Assembly (NCBI GenBank): GCA_016794525.1
Contig: JAEUJY010000123.1
Location: forward strand, 1 to 39,658
Direction of reading: 5' to 3'
DNA length: 39,658 bases
Source: Myxococcales bacterium
GTDB lineage: Bacteria; Myxococcota_A; Polyangia; Haliangiales; Haliangiaceae
In this document: piece after piece, positions 32,523-39,658 of the stretch
Layout of the letters: each line of letters begins with the position of its first letter
Numbering within the stretch: the stretch's first letter is position 1
Made by a program: the position numbers and the translations under genes
Notes under the pieces: model-generated
What the model was told of the DNA's origin: nothing
What the model saw: only the letters and a program-made list of their open reading frames with translations
Database searches by the model: none

Positions 32523-33443
32523 TTGCGACTTTCCGACCTTGCGACTTGCGACGACTCGGGGCCGATCCTCGCCACGGCCGTCCGCCCGGAAGTCTCTGCT
32601 GCCGAGTTCCCCGCCCCGATGCGCACCGCGCCCTGCTCCCACGGTCACGCGCTCGCCGATTCCGGCGACCACGCGATCGCGACCGTGACGCGGCTGACCG
32701 AGGCGCTCAAGCGGGCCAAGAAGGGCAGCGCGCCGGCCGAGGCCGAGCTGGCCGACGCCGAGGCCGCGCTGGCGCGCCGGCTGCGCGCCCACGTGCCGCG
32801 GGGCGAGGTCAAGGTGACGCTGACCAGCAACCGCTACACGATGATCTCGGTGCGGCGCGCGCCGCGCGGCCACGGGCCGAAGAGCTACGACGTCCGACTG
32901 CACTGCATGTTCGCCGACGCCGATCCGGTGATCGTCAAGGCGCTGGCCCGCTACGTCGCCGACAACGATCGTGACGCGTCGCGGGTGCTGGGCGACTTCA
33001 TCGACGCCAACGCCGACGCGGTGCGCGGCAAGAAGAAGCCGACCTCGCCGGTGCTGATCACGACCGGCGACCACCACGATCTGCGGACGATCTTCGACGA
33101 CCTCAACGCCCGCTACTTCGACAACACGATCGACGCGGCGATCACCTGGGGCGCGCGCACCGGCGCGCCGCGCCGCCGCACCAGCGTCAAGATGGGCAGC
33201 TACTCGGTCGAGGAGCGGCTGATCCGGATCCACCGCTCGCTCGATCGCGGGTTCGTGCCGCGGTTCTTCGTCGAGTGGATCGTCTTCCACGAGATGCTGC
33301 ACCAGGTCCACGACATCAAGGTCAAGAACGGCCGCCGCGAGTTCCACTCGAAGGCGTTCCTCGACGCCGAGGCCGGCTTCGATCGCTACGTCGAGGCCCG
33401 CGCCTGGGAGCGCGCCAACCTCGACGCGCTGCTCACGTACTGA
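32523..33443 (+). CDS. SprT-like zinc metalloprotease-domain protein
   Basis: 306 residues from a TTG start with AGGAG 6 nt upstream; the alternative ATG at 32619 (274 residues) has no ribosome-binding site. The C-terminal part carries FHEMLH at 255-260 (HExxH, zinc ligands His256 and His260, catalytic Glu257) and a third probable ligand His275 in RREFHSKAF, as in SprT/Spartan-type proteins. DLNARYFDNTIDAAITWGAR is the family's opening segment. The N-terminal 170 residues are not recognised apart from an Ala/Lys-rich helical region. SprT-type domains cut DNA-crosslinked proteins in eukaryotes; the bacterial role is less certain. No signal peptide, so probably cytoplasmic. Confidence 0.82.
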   Translation: MRLSDLATCDDSGPILATAVRPEVSAAEFPAPMRTAPCSHGHALADSGDHAIATVTRLTEALKRAKKGSAPAEAELADAEAALARRLRAHVPRGEVKVTLTSNRYTMISVRRAPRGHGPKSYDVRLHCMFADADPVIVKALARYVADNDRDASRVLGDFIDANADAVRGKKKPTSPVLITTGDHHDLRTIFDDLNARYFDNTIDAAITWGARTGAPRRRTSVKMGSYSVEERLIRIHRSLDRGFVPRFFVEWIVFHEMLHQVHDIKVKNGRREFHSKAFLDAEAGFDRYVEARAWERANLDALLTY

Positions 33444-33478
33444 GCCGGCCCCGCGCCGGATCGTGCGAGGATGGCGGG

Positions 33479-34570
33479 ATGGCAGCGCGCGCCAGCGTGA
33501 CGCTCGGGCTGTGCGCGGCCGCCGCGGCGTGTGGCGCCGAGCCGGCCACGCGCCCGGACGCCGGTCGCCCGCTGGCGATCGACCGCGTCGAGGATCTCGG
33601 CCGCTTCGCCGAGCCGAGCGCGGTCGTCGTCGGGCGCGACGGTGGGCTCGGCGGGCGGCTGGGCGATCGGCTGCTGTGGACGTTCGGCGACTCGTTCCTC
33701 ACGGCGGCCAACCCGGTCGACGGCAGCAACGTCCTGAGCGCGACCGCCGGCTGGAGCTCGCTCGACGCGCCGCTGACGCTGACCCAGCCGGTCGACGGCG
33801 CGGGCTTCCCGGCGCAGTTCATCCCGTACACCGCCGCCGAGCTGGCCCAGAACCGCGCGGCGCCGCTGGACGGCTGGGCGCTGTGGCCGGGGATGATGAT
33901 CGACACCGGCGCGGCCGAGGGGCTGGTGGTGTTCCAGCGGGTCAAGCGCACCGCCGGCAGCGGCTTCGACGGCGTCGGGGTGGGCACCGCGTGGGTCGCG
34001 GTCGACGGACCGGTGGCGCGCCGCGATCCCGACGACCTGTTCACCCGGCCCGAGCCGCTGTTCTTCCCGCAGGTGGTGGTCGACGGCATGGCCTACGCGA
34101 TCGCGTGCGATCCGATCGGGAGCTTGAACGTCGGGTGCAAGCTGGCCCGCGCCGCGGTGGCCGACGCCGGGCGCCGCGCGGCGTACCAGTTCTTCGACGG
34201 CGGGGCGTGGCAGGCCGACCTCGGGCGCGCCGCCGTGGTGCTCGAGGGCGTCGGCGGCGTGCCGACGATCTCGTGGAACCCGTGGCTGGGGCGCTACCTG
34301 GCGGTGTCGGGGCGGCTGCTCGACAGCGCCGTCCAGCTCCGCACCGCGGCCCGCGTCGAGGGCCCGTGGAGCGAGCCGGTCGAGGTCGCGGCCAGCGCCG
34401 ACGGCGCCTCGGGCATCTTCGCCCCGCTCGATCCCGCCGCCTTCGACTACGGCGCCGCCGAGCACGTCGCGCTGCGCTCGGCCGACGGCCGGGCCATCGT
34501 GATCAGCTACTCGCGACCGACCGAGCCGTTCCGCGGCGACGTGCGGCTGGCGCGGATCACGCTGCGGTGA
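33479..34570 (+). CDS. Putative lipoprotein with DUF4185-like domain
   Basis: 363 residues. The N-terminus MAARASVTLGLCAAAAAC is a short lipoprotein signal with a plausible lipobox (AAAC, Cys18). The body looks like a DUF4185/glycosidase-like beta-propeller: LLWTFGDSFLTAANPVDGSNVLSATAGWSS near the start, FFPQVVVDGMAYAIACD, GGVPTISWNPWLGRYLAVSGRLL and a closing AIVISYSRPTEPFRGDVRLARITL. Proteins of this type are often secreted and bind or cut polysaccharide; no catalytic residue can be named here. The start at 33479 is chosen for the signal peptide. It follows the SprT-like gene by 35 nt and converges on the B-repeat lipoprotein gene, 10 nt away. Confidence 0.7.
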   Translation: MAARASVTLGLCAAAAACGAEPATRPDAGRPLAIDRVEDLGRFAEPSAVVVGRDGGLGGRLGDRLLWTFGDSFLTAANPVDGSNVLSATAGWSSLDAPLTLTQPVDGAGFPAQFIPYTAAELAQNRAAPLDGWALWPGMMIDTGAAEGLVVFQRVKRTAGSGFDGVGVGTAWVAVDGPVARRDPDDLFTRPEPLFFPQVVVDGMAYAIACDPIGSLNVGCKLARAAVADAGRRAAYQFFDGGAWQADLGRAAVVLEGVGGVPTISWNPWLGRYLAVSGRLLDSAVQLRTAARVEGPWSEPVEVAASADGASGIFAPLDPAAFDYGAAEHVALRSADGRAIVISYSRPTEPFRGDVRLARITLR

Positions 34571-34580
34571 GGCGGCCCGA

Positions 34581-37073
34581 TCAGCGCACGCAGCGGACGC
34601 GCAGGCTGGTCGTCATCGGGTTGCCGATGCCGGCGCTGCCGCCGCTGGCGAAGCTGATCGCGTAGGCCTCGCTGGGCGTGTTGGGCTGCGGCGACGACGA
34701 CCAGAACGTCGTCGCCGGGCGATCGCTGAACGCGGTCGAGATCGCCGGGTCGCTGCGGGTGTCGTCGACGATCGACGCCAGCTCCTTGAGCGACGGCAGC
34801 CGCCAGTCGGTGAAGCCGTCCACCGTCGACGCCTCGCAGGCCGCGAGCGCCCCGGTCCAGGTCGCCGCCGGCAGCGTCGCCTTCTGCCAGTACAGGTTGG
34901 TGCGGCCGTCGAACAGCGTGCCGGCGCTGTAGCTGGCGATCGCGCCGCCGCCCTGGGTTCCGTGGACGCAGCGCACCAGGTGGGCGTCGCCGTCGGCGAT
35001 CGGCGCCAGCACCGCGTAGTTGGTGTTGATGCCCCAGGTGGTCCCGGCGGCGCCGGCGACCGGCGTGCGGGTGCGCAGGAACGACGCCTGCGGGATCGCC
35101 GGGAACGCCTGCGGATCGAACGGCGCGAGCACCCGGCCGGCGTCGACGATCGTGAGCAGCTCGAGCCGCGACGGCAGGCGCCATTCGGTGAGCCCGTCGA
35201 GCGTCAGGTTCTGGCAGTAAGTGAGCGCGGCGGCGGCGGTGGTGGCCGCGACCAGGTTGCGCTCCCAGACCAGGCCGGTGACGCTGTCGAAGACGGCGTT
35301 CTGGCCGCCCTGGTAGAACGGCACGTCGATGCGGTAGTGGCCGTCCTGGCCGGCGGGGCCGTCGGGGCAGCCGGCGGGGCCGGCGCCGCTCGAGCACAGC
35401 GCGGTCGGCGAGTCGGGCAGCCGCGGCTGGGTGCCGCTGATGGTCCACGCGTAGGTGGCCGGCGTGGGATCGGCGAGCGCGCCGTTCTGCGCCCGCACGC
35501 TGAAGCGGTGGACGGTGCCCGCCAGGTCGGCGTAGGTCGCCGGCGACGTGCAGGCGACGAAGCGCTCCTCGTCGATCGCGCACTCGAAGCTGGTCGCGCC
35601 GGCGGGGATCGAGGCGAACTGGAAGGTGGCGGTGGTGACGGTCGTGCTGGTGGGCGGCCCGAGCGTGATCTGGGTGTCGTACGCGGCGAGGTCGAAGGTC
35701 GCGGTCACCGTCAGCGCGGTCGCCGGCATCGTCAGCGTGCAGGTGGTCGCCGCGCCGCAGCCGCCGCCGCTCCAGCCGGCGAAGCTCGAGCCCGCCGCCG
35801 GCGTCGCGGTCAGCGTCACGGCGGTGCCCGCCGCGAAGGGCTCGCTGCAGTCGGCGCCGCAGGAGATGCCGGCCGGGCTCGAGGTGACCGTGCCGCTACC
35901 GGCGCCGCCGCGGCTGACCGTCAGCGTGGTGACGATCGGCGCGAAGGTCGCGGTCACGCTGCGCGCCTGGTCCATCGTGACGACGCACGCGCCGGCGCCG
36001 GTGCAGGCGCCGCTCCAGCCGGCGAACGTCGACGTCGCCCCCGGGCTCGCGGTCAGCTGTACCGCGGTGCCGTGGTCGTAGGTCTCGCCGCAGTCGACGT
36101 TGCCGGCGCCGCAGGTGATGCCGGCCGGGTTCGAGGTCACGACGCCGCTGCCCGCGCCCGCGGTCGCGACGCTCAGCGGGTAGGTGCGCCTGGTGAAGGC
36201 CGCGTCGACCGCCAGCGCCGTCGACAGGGTCACCGTGCAGGTGCCGGTGCCGGCGCAGCCGCCGCCGCTCCAGCCGGTGAACGTCGCGTCGGCCGCGGCG
36301 CTGGCGGTCAGCGTGATCGTGGCGCCGGCGCCGTAGGTGTGGCTGCAGGTCGCGCCGCAGCTGATGCCCGCCGGGCTCGAGGTCACGGTGCCCGAGGCCG
36401 CGGCGGTGCCGCTGCGCGTGACCACCAGCGTGTAGTCGAGCGAGAACGCCGCGTTGACCGCGACGTCGGCGGTGGCGGTCAGCGCGCACGCGCCGGCGCC
36501 GGTGCACGCGCCGCCGGCCCAGCCGAGGAACGTGGCCGTGCCTTGCGGCGTCGGCGTGAGCGTCACCGCCGCGCCGTGATCGACCTGCATCGTGCACTGG
36601 CCGGGGCAGGCGATGCCGGCCGGCGTCGAGGTCACCGCGCCCGGCCCGGTCACCGCGACCGCGACGGTGCGGCGCGCGGGCGCGAAGGTCGCGGTGGCGG
36701 TCGCGTCGGTGGCCAGCGTCAGCACGCAGGTCGGGGCGGTGCCGGTGCACGCGCCGGCCCAGGCGCCGAACGCCGCGTTCGCGTCGGCCGCCGCCGCCAG
36801 CGTGACCTGGGTGCCGCGGGGCACGGTCAGCGTACAGACCGTGCCGCAGGCGATGCCGGCCGGCGTCGAGGTCACGACGCCGGGGCCGGTGCGGGCGACG
36901 GTCAGCACCACGTCGTCGATCGCGGGCGCGTCGGTCGCGTCGACCGGGGCATCGGCGAGCGGGGCGTCGATGAGCGGCGCGTCGGAGGGCGGGGCGTCGG
37001 TGATCGGGGCCTCGACCTGGCCGCACGCGGCGCAGAGCGAGATGGATGACAGCACAACGAGGACGGCGCGCAT
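34581..37073 (-). CDS. Surface lipoprotein with five B-type repeats and DUF1566 (Lcl) domains
   Basis: 830 residues. MRAVLVVLSSISLCAAC is a lipoprotein signal (Cys17), followed by an Asp-Ala-Pro-rich linker (about 22-52). About 55-420 are five repeats of roughly 72 residues with the pattern G-V-V-T-S-x-P-A-G-I-x-C-G ... C ... VTLTA ... F-x-G-W-x-G ... C-T-G ... C-x-V-T-x ... TATF, like divergent InlB B-repeats; each keeps two Cys pairs. A fibronectin-like segment follows, then two DUF1566/Lcl C-terminal-type units with LVWERNLVAATT, LTEWRLPSRLELLTIVD and, again, LYWQKATLPAATW, FTDWRLPSLKELASIVD, ending in LRVRCVR. GGAG lies 6 nt ahead of the ATG at 37073; the much longer open frame upstream lacks this signal peptide. 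A likely adhesin. Confidence 0.85.
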   Translation of the reverse strand: MRAVLVVLSSISLCAACGQVEAPITDAPPSDAPLIDAPLADAPVDATDAPAIDDVVLTVARTGPGVVTSTPAGIACGTVCTLTVPRGTQVTLAAAADANAAFGAWAGACTGTAPTCVLTLATDATATATFAPARRTVAVAVTGPGAVTSTPAGIACPGQCTMQVDHGAAVTLTPTPQGTATFLGWAGGACTGAGACALTATADVAVNAAFSLDYTLVVTRSGTAAASGTVTSSPAGISCGATCSHTYGAGATITLTASAAADATFTGWSGGGCAGTGTCTVTLSTALAVDAAFTRRTYPLSVATAGAGSGVVTSNPAGITCGAGNVDCGETYDHGTAVQLTASPGATSTFAGWSGACTGAGACVVTMDQARSVTATFAPIVTTLTVSRGGAGSGTVTSSPAGISCGADCSEPFAAGTAVTLTATPAAGSSFAGWSGGGCGAATTCTLTMPATALTVTATFDLAAYDTQITLGPPTSTTVTTATFQFASIPAGATSFECAIDEERFVACTSPATYADLAGTVHRFSVRAQNGALADPTPATYAWTISGTQPRLPDSPTALCSSGAGPAGCPDGPAGQDGHYRIDVPFYQGGQNAVFDSVTGLVWERNLVAATTAAAALTYCQNLTLDGLTEWRLPSRLELLTIVDAGRVLAPFDPQAFPAIPQASFLRTRTPVAGAAGTTWGINTNYAVLAPIADGDAHLVRCVHGTQGGGAIASYSAGTLFDGRTNLYWQKATLPAATWTGALAACEASTVDGFTDWRLPSLKELASIVDDTRSDPAISTAFSDRPATTFWSSSPQPNTPSEAYAISFASGGSAGIGNPMTTSLRVRCVR
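35690..36910 (-). repeat. Five tandem B-repeat units in the DUF1566 lipoprotein gene
   Basis: Five successive units of about 215 nt code the repeats described for this gene. Shared DNA words such as the codons for SSPAGISCG and GWSG recur, so the units can recombine. Boundaries are approximate. Confidence 0.75.
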
Positions 37074-37169
37074 GGAGACTCCTGCCAGGGGCTTGCGATG
37101 GCAGAGCCCGCCGCGGACCGATGTGAGCGGGTTGCGGGGCGGCGGCGGCCGGGCGACCCTGGCGCCCCT

Positions 37170-37739
37170 ATGGAGATCGACGCGGTCTGGGACTTCTGGT
37201 TCGGTGCGCTCGACGCGGATGGCAACGCCGCCCCCGAGGTCCAGCGCCGCTGGTGGATCAAGGATCCGGCCCTCGACGCGGAGATCGGCGCGCGGTTCGG
37301 GGCGCTGCACCGCGCCGTCGTCGGCGGCGAGCGCGAGGCGTGGCGGGCCGAGCCCCGCGGCGCCCTGGCCTACGTCGTCGTGCTCGATCAGTTCTCGCGC
37401 AACCTGTTCCGCGGCGCGCCCGGCATGTTCGCCGCGGACACCCAGGCGCTCGCCGCCGCCAAGGCCGCGGTCGCCGCCGGCCACGATCGCGCGCTGCCGG
37501 TCGCGCCGCGCGGGTTCTTCTACCTGCCGTACATGCACAGCGAGGATCTCGCCGATCAGGACGCGTGCGTCGCGCTGTTCACCGACGTGCCGGGCGCGGC
37601 CCAGAGCGTCGACTTCGCCGAGCGCCACCGCGCGATCGTCCGACGCTTCGGCCGGTTCCCGCACCGCAACGCGATCCTCGGGCGCGCGTCGACCGCCGAG
37701 GAGGAGGCGTTCCTGCGCGAGCCGGGCTCGGCGTTCTAG
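37170..37739 (+). CDS. DUF924 family protein
   Basis: 189 residues. The sequence matches DUF924 throughout: VWDFWFGALD at the start, RRWWIKDPALDAEIGARFG, then YVVVLDQFSRNLFRG, FFYLPYMHSEDLADQ and RFGRFPHRNAILGR. The family is all-helical and tetratricopeptide-like with no proven biochemical role. The start (ATG 37170) begins exactly where the family begins. It is divergent from the B-repeat lipoprotein gene and convergent with the AraC-type regulator; the two stop codons overlap (37736-37739). Confidence 0.93.
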   Translation: MEIDAVWDFWFGALDADGNAAPEVQRRWWIKDPALDAEIGARFGALHRAVVGGEREAWRAEPRGALAYVVVLDQFSRNLFRGAPGMFAADTQALAAAKAAVAAGHDRALPVAPRGFFYLPYMHSEDLADQDACVALFTDVPGAAQSVDFAERHRAIVRRFGRFPHRNAILGRASTAEEEAFLREPGSAF

Positions 37740-38770
37740 CGGCGGGGCCCGGGGCGGCGGCGGTAGGTCCGGGGCGCCGCGCCCGTCCACCGCCGGAAGG
37801 CCCGGCTGAACGCGCTGAGGTCGGCGTAGCCGAGCGCGAACGCGATGTCGGTGAGCGACAGCGCGCCGCCGGCGAGGTAGCCGCGCGCGAGCTCGAGCCG
37901 CGTCGCCTCGACCAGCTCGCGGTACGACACGCCGCCCGCGCGCAGGTGACGCTGGAGCGTGCGCGGGCGCTGATCGAGCCGCCGCGCGACCTCGCCGATG
38001 TCCGCCGTGCCGGCCGCGAGGGCCGCGCCGATCGCCGCACCGACCGTCGCCCGCAGGTCGGTCGGCCGCGCGTGATCGGCCAGGCGATCGGCGGCCTGCG
38101 ACAGCAGGATCGGCAGGAGGTCGGGATCGGCGGTGCGCAGCGGCAGCGCCAGATCGGCGGCGCGGAACGCCAGCGTGTTGGTGGTCGCGCCGTACTGCAC
38201 CGGCGCGCCGAAGAAGCGGGCCTGGGCCGCGGTCCGGCGCGGGCGAGGATGGGTGAGCTGCACCTTCACCGGCGCCCAGCGCGAGGCCGGCGTGCGTTCG
38301 CGCGCCATCCGCACCACCAGCGCGAACGCGCCCTCGGTGTTCTGGCCGTGCACGCGGATCCGCGGGTCGACGATCGCGTAGCGGAAGCGCGCGACGCGGC
38401 CGTCGACCTCGAGCGTGAAGCGGCCGCCGGTCTGCTGACAGGCCAGGTAGCGCGCGGAGTTCTCGAGCGCCGCGCCCAGCGTCGGCGAGTGCAGCACGAC
38501 GTAGCCGAGGATGCCGAGGTCGCGCCACGGCATCGCCAGCGCGAACTCGATGCCGAACGTCGGGTCACCCGCGGCGCGCGCGATCGCTTCCTGCAGCGCG
38601 ATCCACCGCGCCTGATCGATCCACGCGTCGGTGGCGTCGAGCGCGCGCGGGTCGAGGCCGATCTCGCGCAGCAGCGCGTCGAGGTCCACCGTGGGGTAGC
38701 GCGCCAGGAAGCCGCGGAGGCCCACCAGGACGCCGGCGCGGACCGACCCGGTGCGGCTGGGACCTGCCAT
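37736..38770 (-). CDS. AraC-family transcriptional regulator
   Basis: 344 residues. The N-terminal two thirds match the arabinose-binding-like domain of OruR/ArgR-type AraC regulators (LGILGYVVLHSPTLGAALENSARYLA.., VQYGATTNTLAFRAADLALPL). The C-terminal 100 residues contain two helix-turn-helix units: DIGEVARRLDQRPRTLQRHLRAGGVSYRELV, and SLTDIAFALGYADLSAFSRAFRRWTGAAPRTYR, the AraC signature. It probably controls metabolism or its neighbours in response to a small ligand that the sequence does not reveal. ATG at 38768-38770. It is divergent from the partial lipoprotein gene, with 89 bp between the starts. Confidence 0.95.
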   Translation of the reverse strand: MAGPSRTGSVRAGVLVGLRGFLARYPTVDLDALLREIGLDPRALDATDAWIDQARWIALQEAIARAAGDPTFGIEFALAMPWRDLGILGYVVLHSPTLGAALENSARYLACQQTGGRFTLEVDGRVARFRYAIVDPRIRVHGQNTEGAFALVVRMARERTPASRWAPVKVQLTHPRPRRTAAQARFFGAPVQYGATTNTLAFRAADLALPLRTADPDLLPILLSQAADRLADHARPTDLRATVGAAIGAALAAGTADIGEVARRLDQRPRTLQRHLRAGGVSYRELVEATRLELARGYLAGGALSLTDIAFALGYADLSAFSRAFRRWTGAAPRTYRRRPGPRR

Positions 38771-38859
38771 CGCCCCAGTGTCGAGCCGATGGCGCGAAAT
38801 GCCAAGTCGCGCGTGCGTGCCGCCAAGCGGGGCGCCGCGGTTCCGCCGTATCGATAGCC

Positions 38860-39658
38860 ATGCCGAGTCTCCGTCCTGGTCTCTTCCGCGCGCTGCCCGT
38901 GCTGGCCTTGGCGATCGGGTGCGGCGACGGCGCCGCGCCGGTCTCGCCCGACGCCCCGCCGCCGATCGACGCCCCCGCCGCGCCGGCGTTCCGGCTGTTC
39001 GACTACCCCCTGGCGATCGACGTGAGCCCCGACGGGAGCCGCGCGGTGTTTCAGGACTTCGCCGGCGGGGTGGCCACGGTCGTCGTCCACGACACCGCCA
39101 CCGGCGTCTCGACCACCGTGGCCGAGCTCGGCGATCCGGCGCGCACGCTGGCCACCGGGGTCGCGGCCGCCGGTCGCATCAGCGCGTTGCGCAACGAGCC
39201 GCTCGAGGCGGCGCTGTGGAGCCCGACCGGCGGCTGGGTCGACCTCGGCAGCCCGTTCGCCGCCGGCTGCGGCGACGCCGAGGTCAGCGGTGCGTTCGAC
39301 CTCAGCGCCGACGGCCACGTCGCGGTCGGCCTGGCCTGGGACGGGTGCGTCGCGAAGGCGTTCCGCTGGAGCGACGCGAGCGGCGCCGGGGCGTTCGTGC
39401 CCCTGGCCGTGCTCGGCCAGTCGGCCGCCGGCCCCGGCACGCCGCCGACCAACCGCGCGACCGTGGTGTCCGACGACGGTCGGGTCGCCGCTGGCTTCGC
39501 CGAGAACGGCATGGTCGATCGCAGCCCGGCGATCTGGCAGGCCGACGGCACCGGCGAGCTGCTCGATCCCGCGGTCATGGACGCGCCGGGCGAGGTGCTG
39601 GCGATCGATGGCGTCGGCGCGGTGATCGCCGGGCAGCGCGGCAACGACGGGTTCATCT
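38860..39658 (+). CDS. Putative lipoprotein, beta-propeller-like, C-terminus outside the window
   Basis: 266 codons are visible and the frame is still open at the right edge. MPSLRPGLFRALPVLALAIGC is a lipoprotein signal with lipobox AIGC (Cys21), followed by an Asp-Ala-Pro linker like those of other lipoproteins here. The remainder has repeated propeller-type strands: IDVSPDGSRAVFQDF, FDLSADGHVAVGLAW and VVSDDGRVAAGFAENG, in each of which a D-G turn follows SP/SA/SD as in HAF- or WD40-like repeats. No enzymatic motif is visible. The only codon-biased frame here is this one. Confidence 0.8.
   Translation, partial: MPSLRPGLFRALPVLALAIGCGDGAAPVSPDAPPPIDAPAAPAFRLFDYPLAIDVSPDGSRAVFQDFAGGVATVVVHDTATGVSTTVAELGDPARTLATGVAAAGRISALRNEPLEAALWSPTGGWVDLGSPFAAGCGDAEVSGAFDLSADGHVAVGLAWDGCVAKAFRWSDASGAGAFVPLAVLGQSAAGPGTPPTNRATVVSDDGRVAAGFAENGMVDRSPAIWQADGTGELLDPAVMDAPGEVLAIDGVGAVIAGQRGNDGFI

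Noticed and set aside
35690-36910. CRISPR-like array
   Set aside because: The spaced repeats are about 215 nt, coding and imperfect; they are protein-domain repeats.
34962-37049. Plus-strand open frame (695 codons) opposite the B-repeat lipoprotein
   Set aside because: The repetitive Arg/Gly/Ala sequence is the antisense of the B-repeats.
37074-38528. N-terminal extension of the B-repeat lipoprotein to a 1315-codon frame
   Set aside because: The extension runs through the DUF924 and AraC genes and lacks a signal peptide, whereas the ATG at 37073 starts a proper lipoprotein signal with GGAG ahead.

Overview
The window is GC-rich DNA with a very strong G/C bias at third codon positions. Gene content and protein style point to a myxobacterium-like member of the Myxococcota, most likely the Haliangiales/Kofleriaceae side. 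The evidence is the several lipoproteins with Asp-Ala-Pro linkers behind the lipid-anchored cysteine, Cys-rich and beta-helix surface proteins, sigma-54 regulation, a GspN-containing type II secretion operon and a DUF4157 protein. The assignment is inference from style; no 16S rRNA or other taxonomic marker gene is present. No tRNA, rRNA, CRISPR array or insertion sequence was seen.

Layout. 1-4437 (minus): a partial hypothetical protein, a 952-residue DUF4157/Het-C-like protein and a small protein with a degenerate P-loop, the last two likely co-transcribed. 4525-6871 (plus): a lipoprotein cyclophilin and a Cys-rich beta-helix lipoprotein. 6876-25479 (plus): a membrane histidine kinase, a sigma-54-dependent response regulator, then gspC-D-E-F-G-H-I-J-K-L-M-N with mostly overlapping or touching genes. 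This is a type II secretion system (T2SS) complete except for the prepilin peptidase GspO. 25534-30218: an alkyltransferase-like protein, a fused MoaD-MoaE, a LuxR-type regulator, two tandem HtrA-like proteins (one without its catalytic serine) and an inward-rectifier-type K+ channel. 30246-33443: aspS on the minus strand, a 471-bp gap with a DnaA box and inverted repeat, and a SprT-like protease. 33479-39658: surface lipoproteins (DUF4185-like; five B-repeats plus DUF1566; a propeller-like partial one), a DUF924 protein and an AraC-family regulator.

The most interesting signal is in the 283-bp gap upstream of the response regulator. Two identical-core palindromes (TGCCA-N3-TGGCA) have centres exactly 30 bp apart. 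They are followed by a full match to the IHF consensus and then a -24/-12 sigma-54-like promoter. This is the textbook layout of an enhancer-dependent promoter and suggests that the NtrC-type regulator controls itself and, by read-through, the whole secretion operon, with the upstream kinase as its sensor.

Other points of interest are an alanine in place of glycine at the GspG cleavage site, a set of competing hairpins between gspC and gspD, a protease-dead/protease-active HtrA pair, and the DUF4157/Het-C-like protein as a possible exported toxin or effector.
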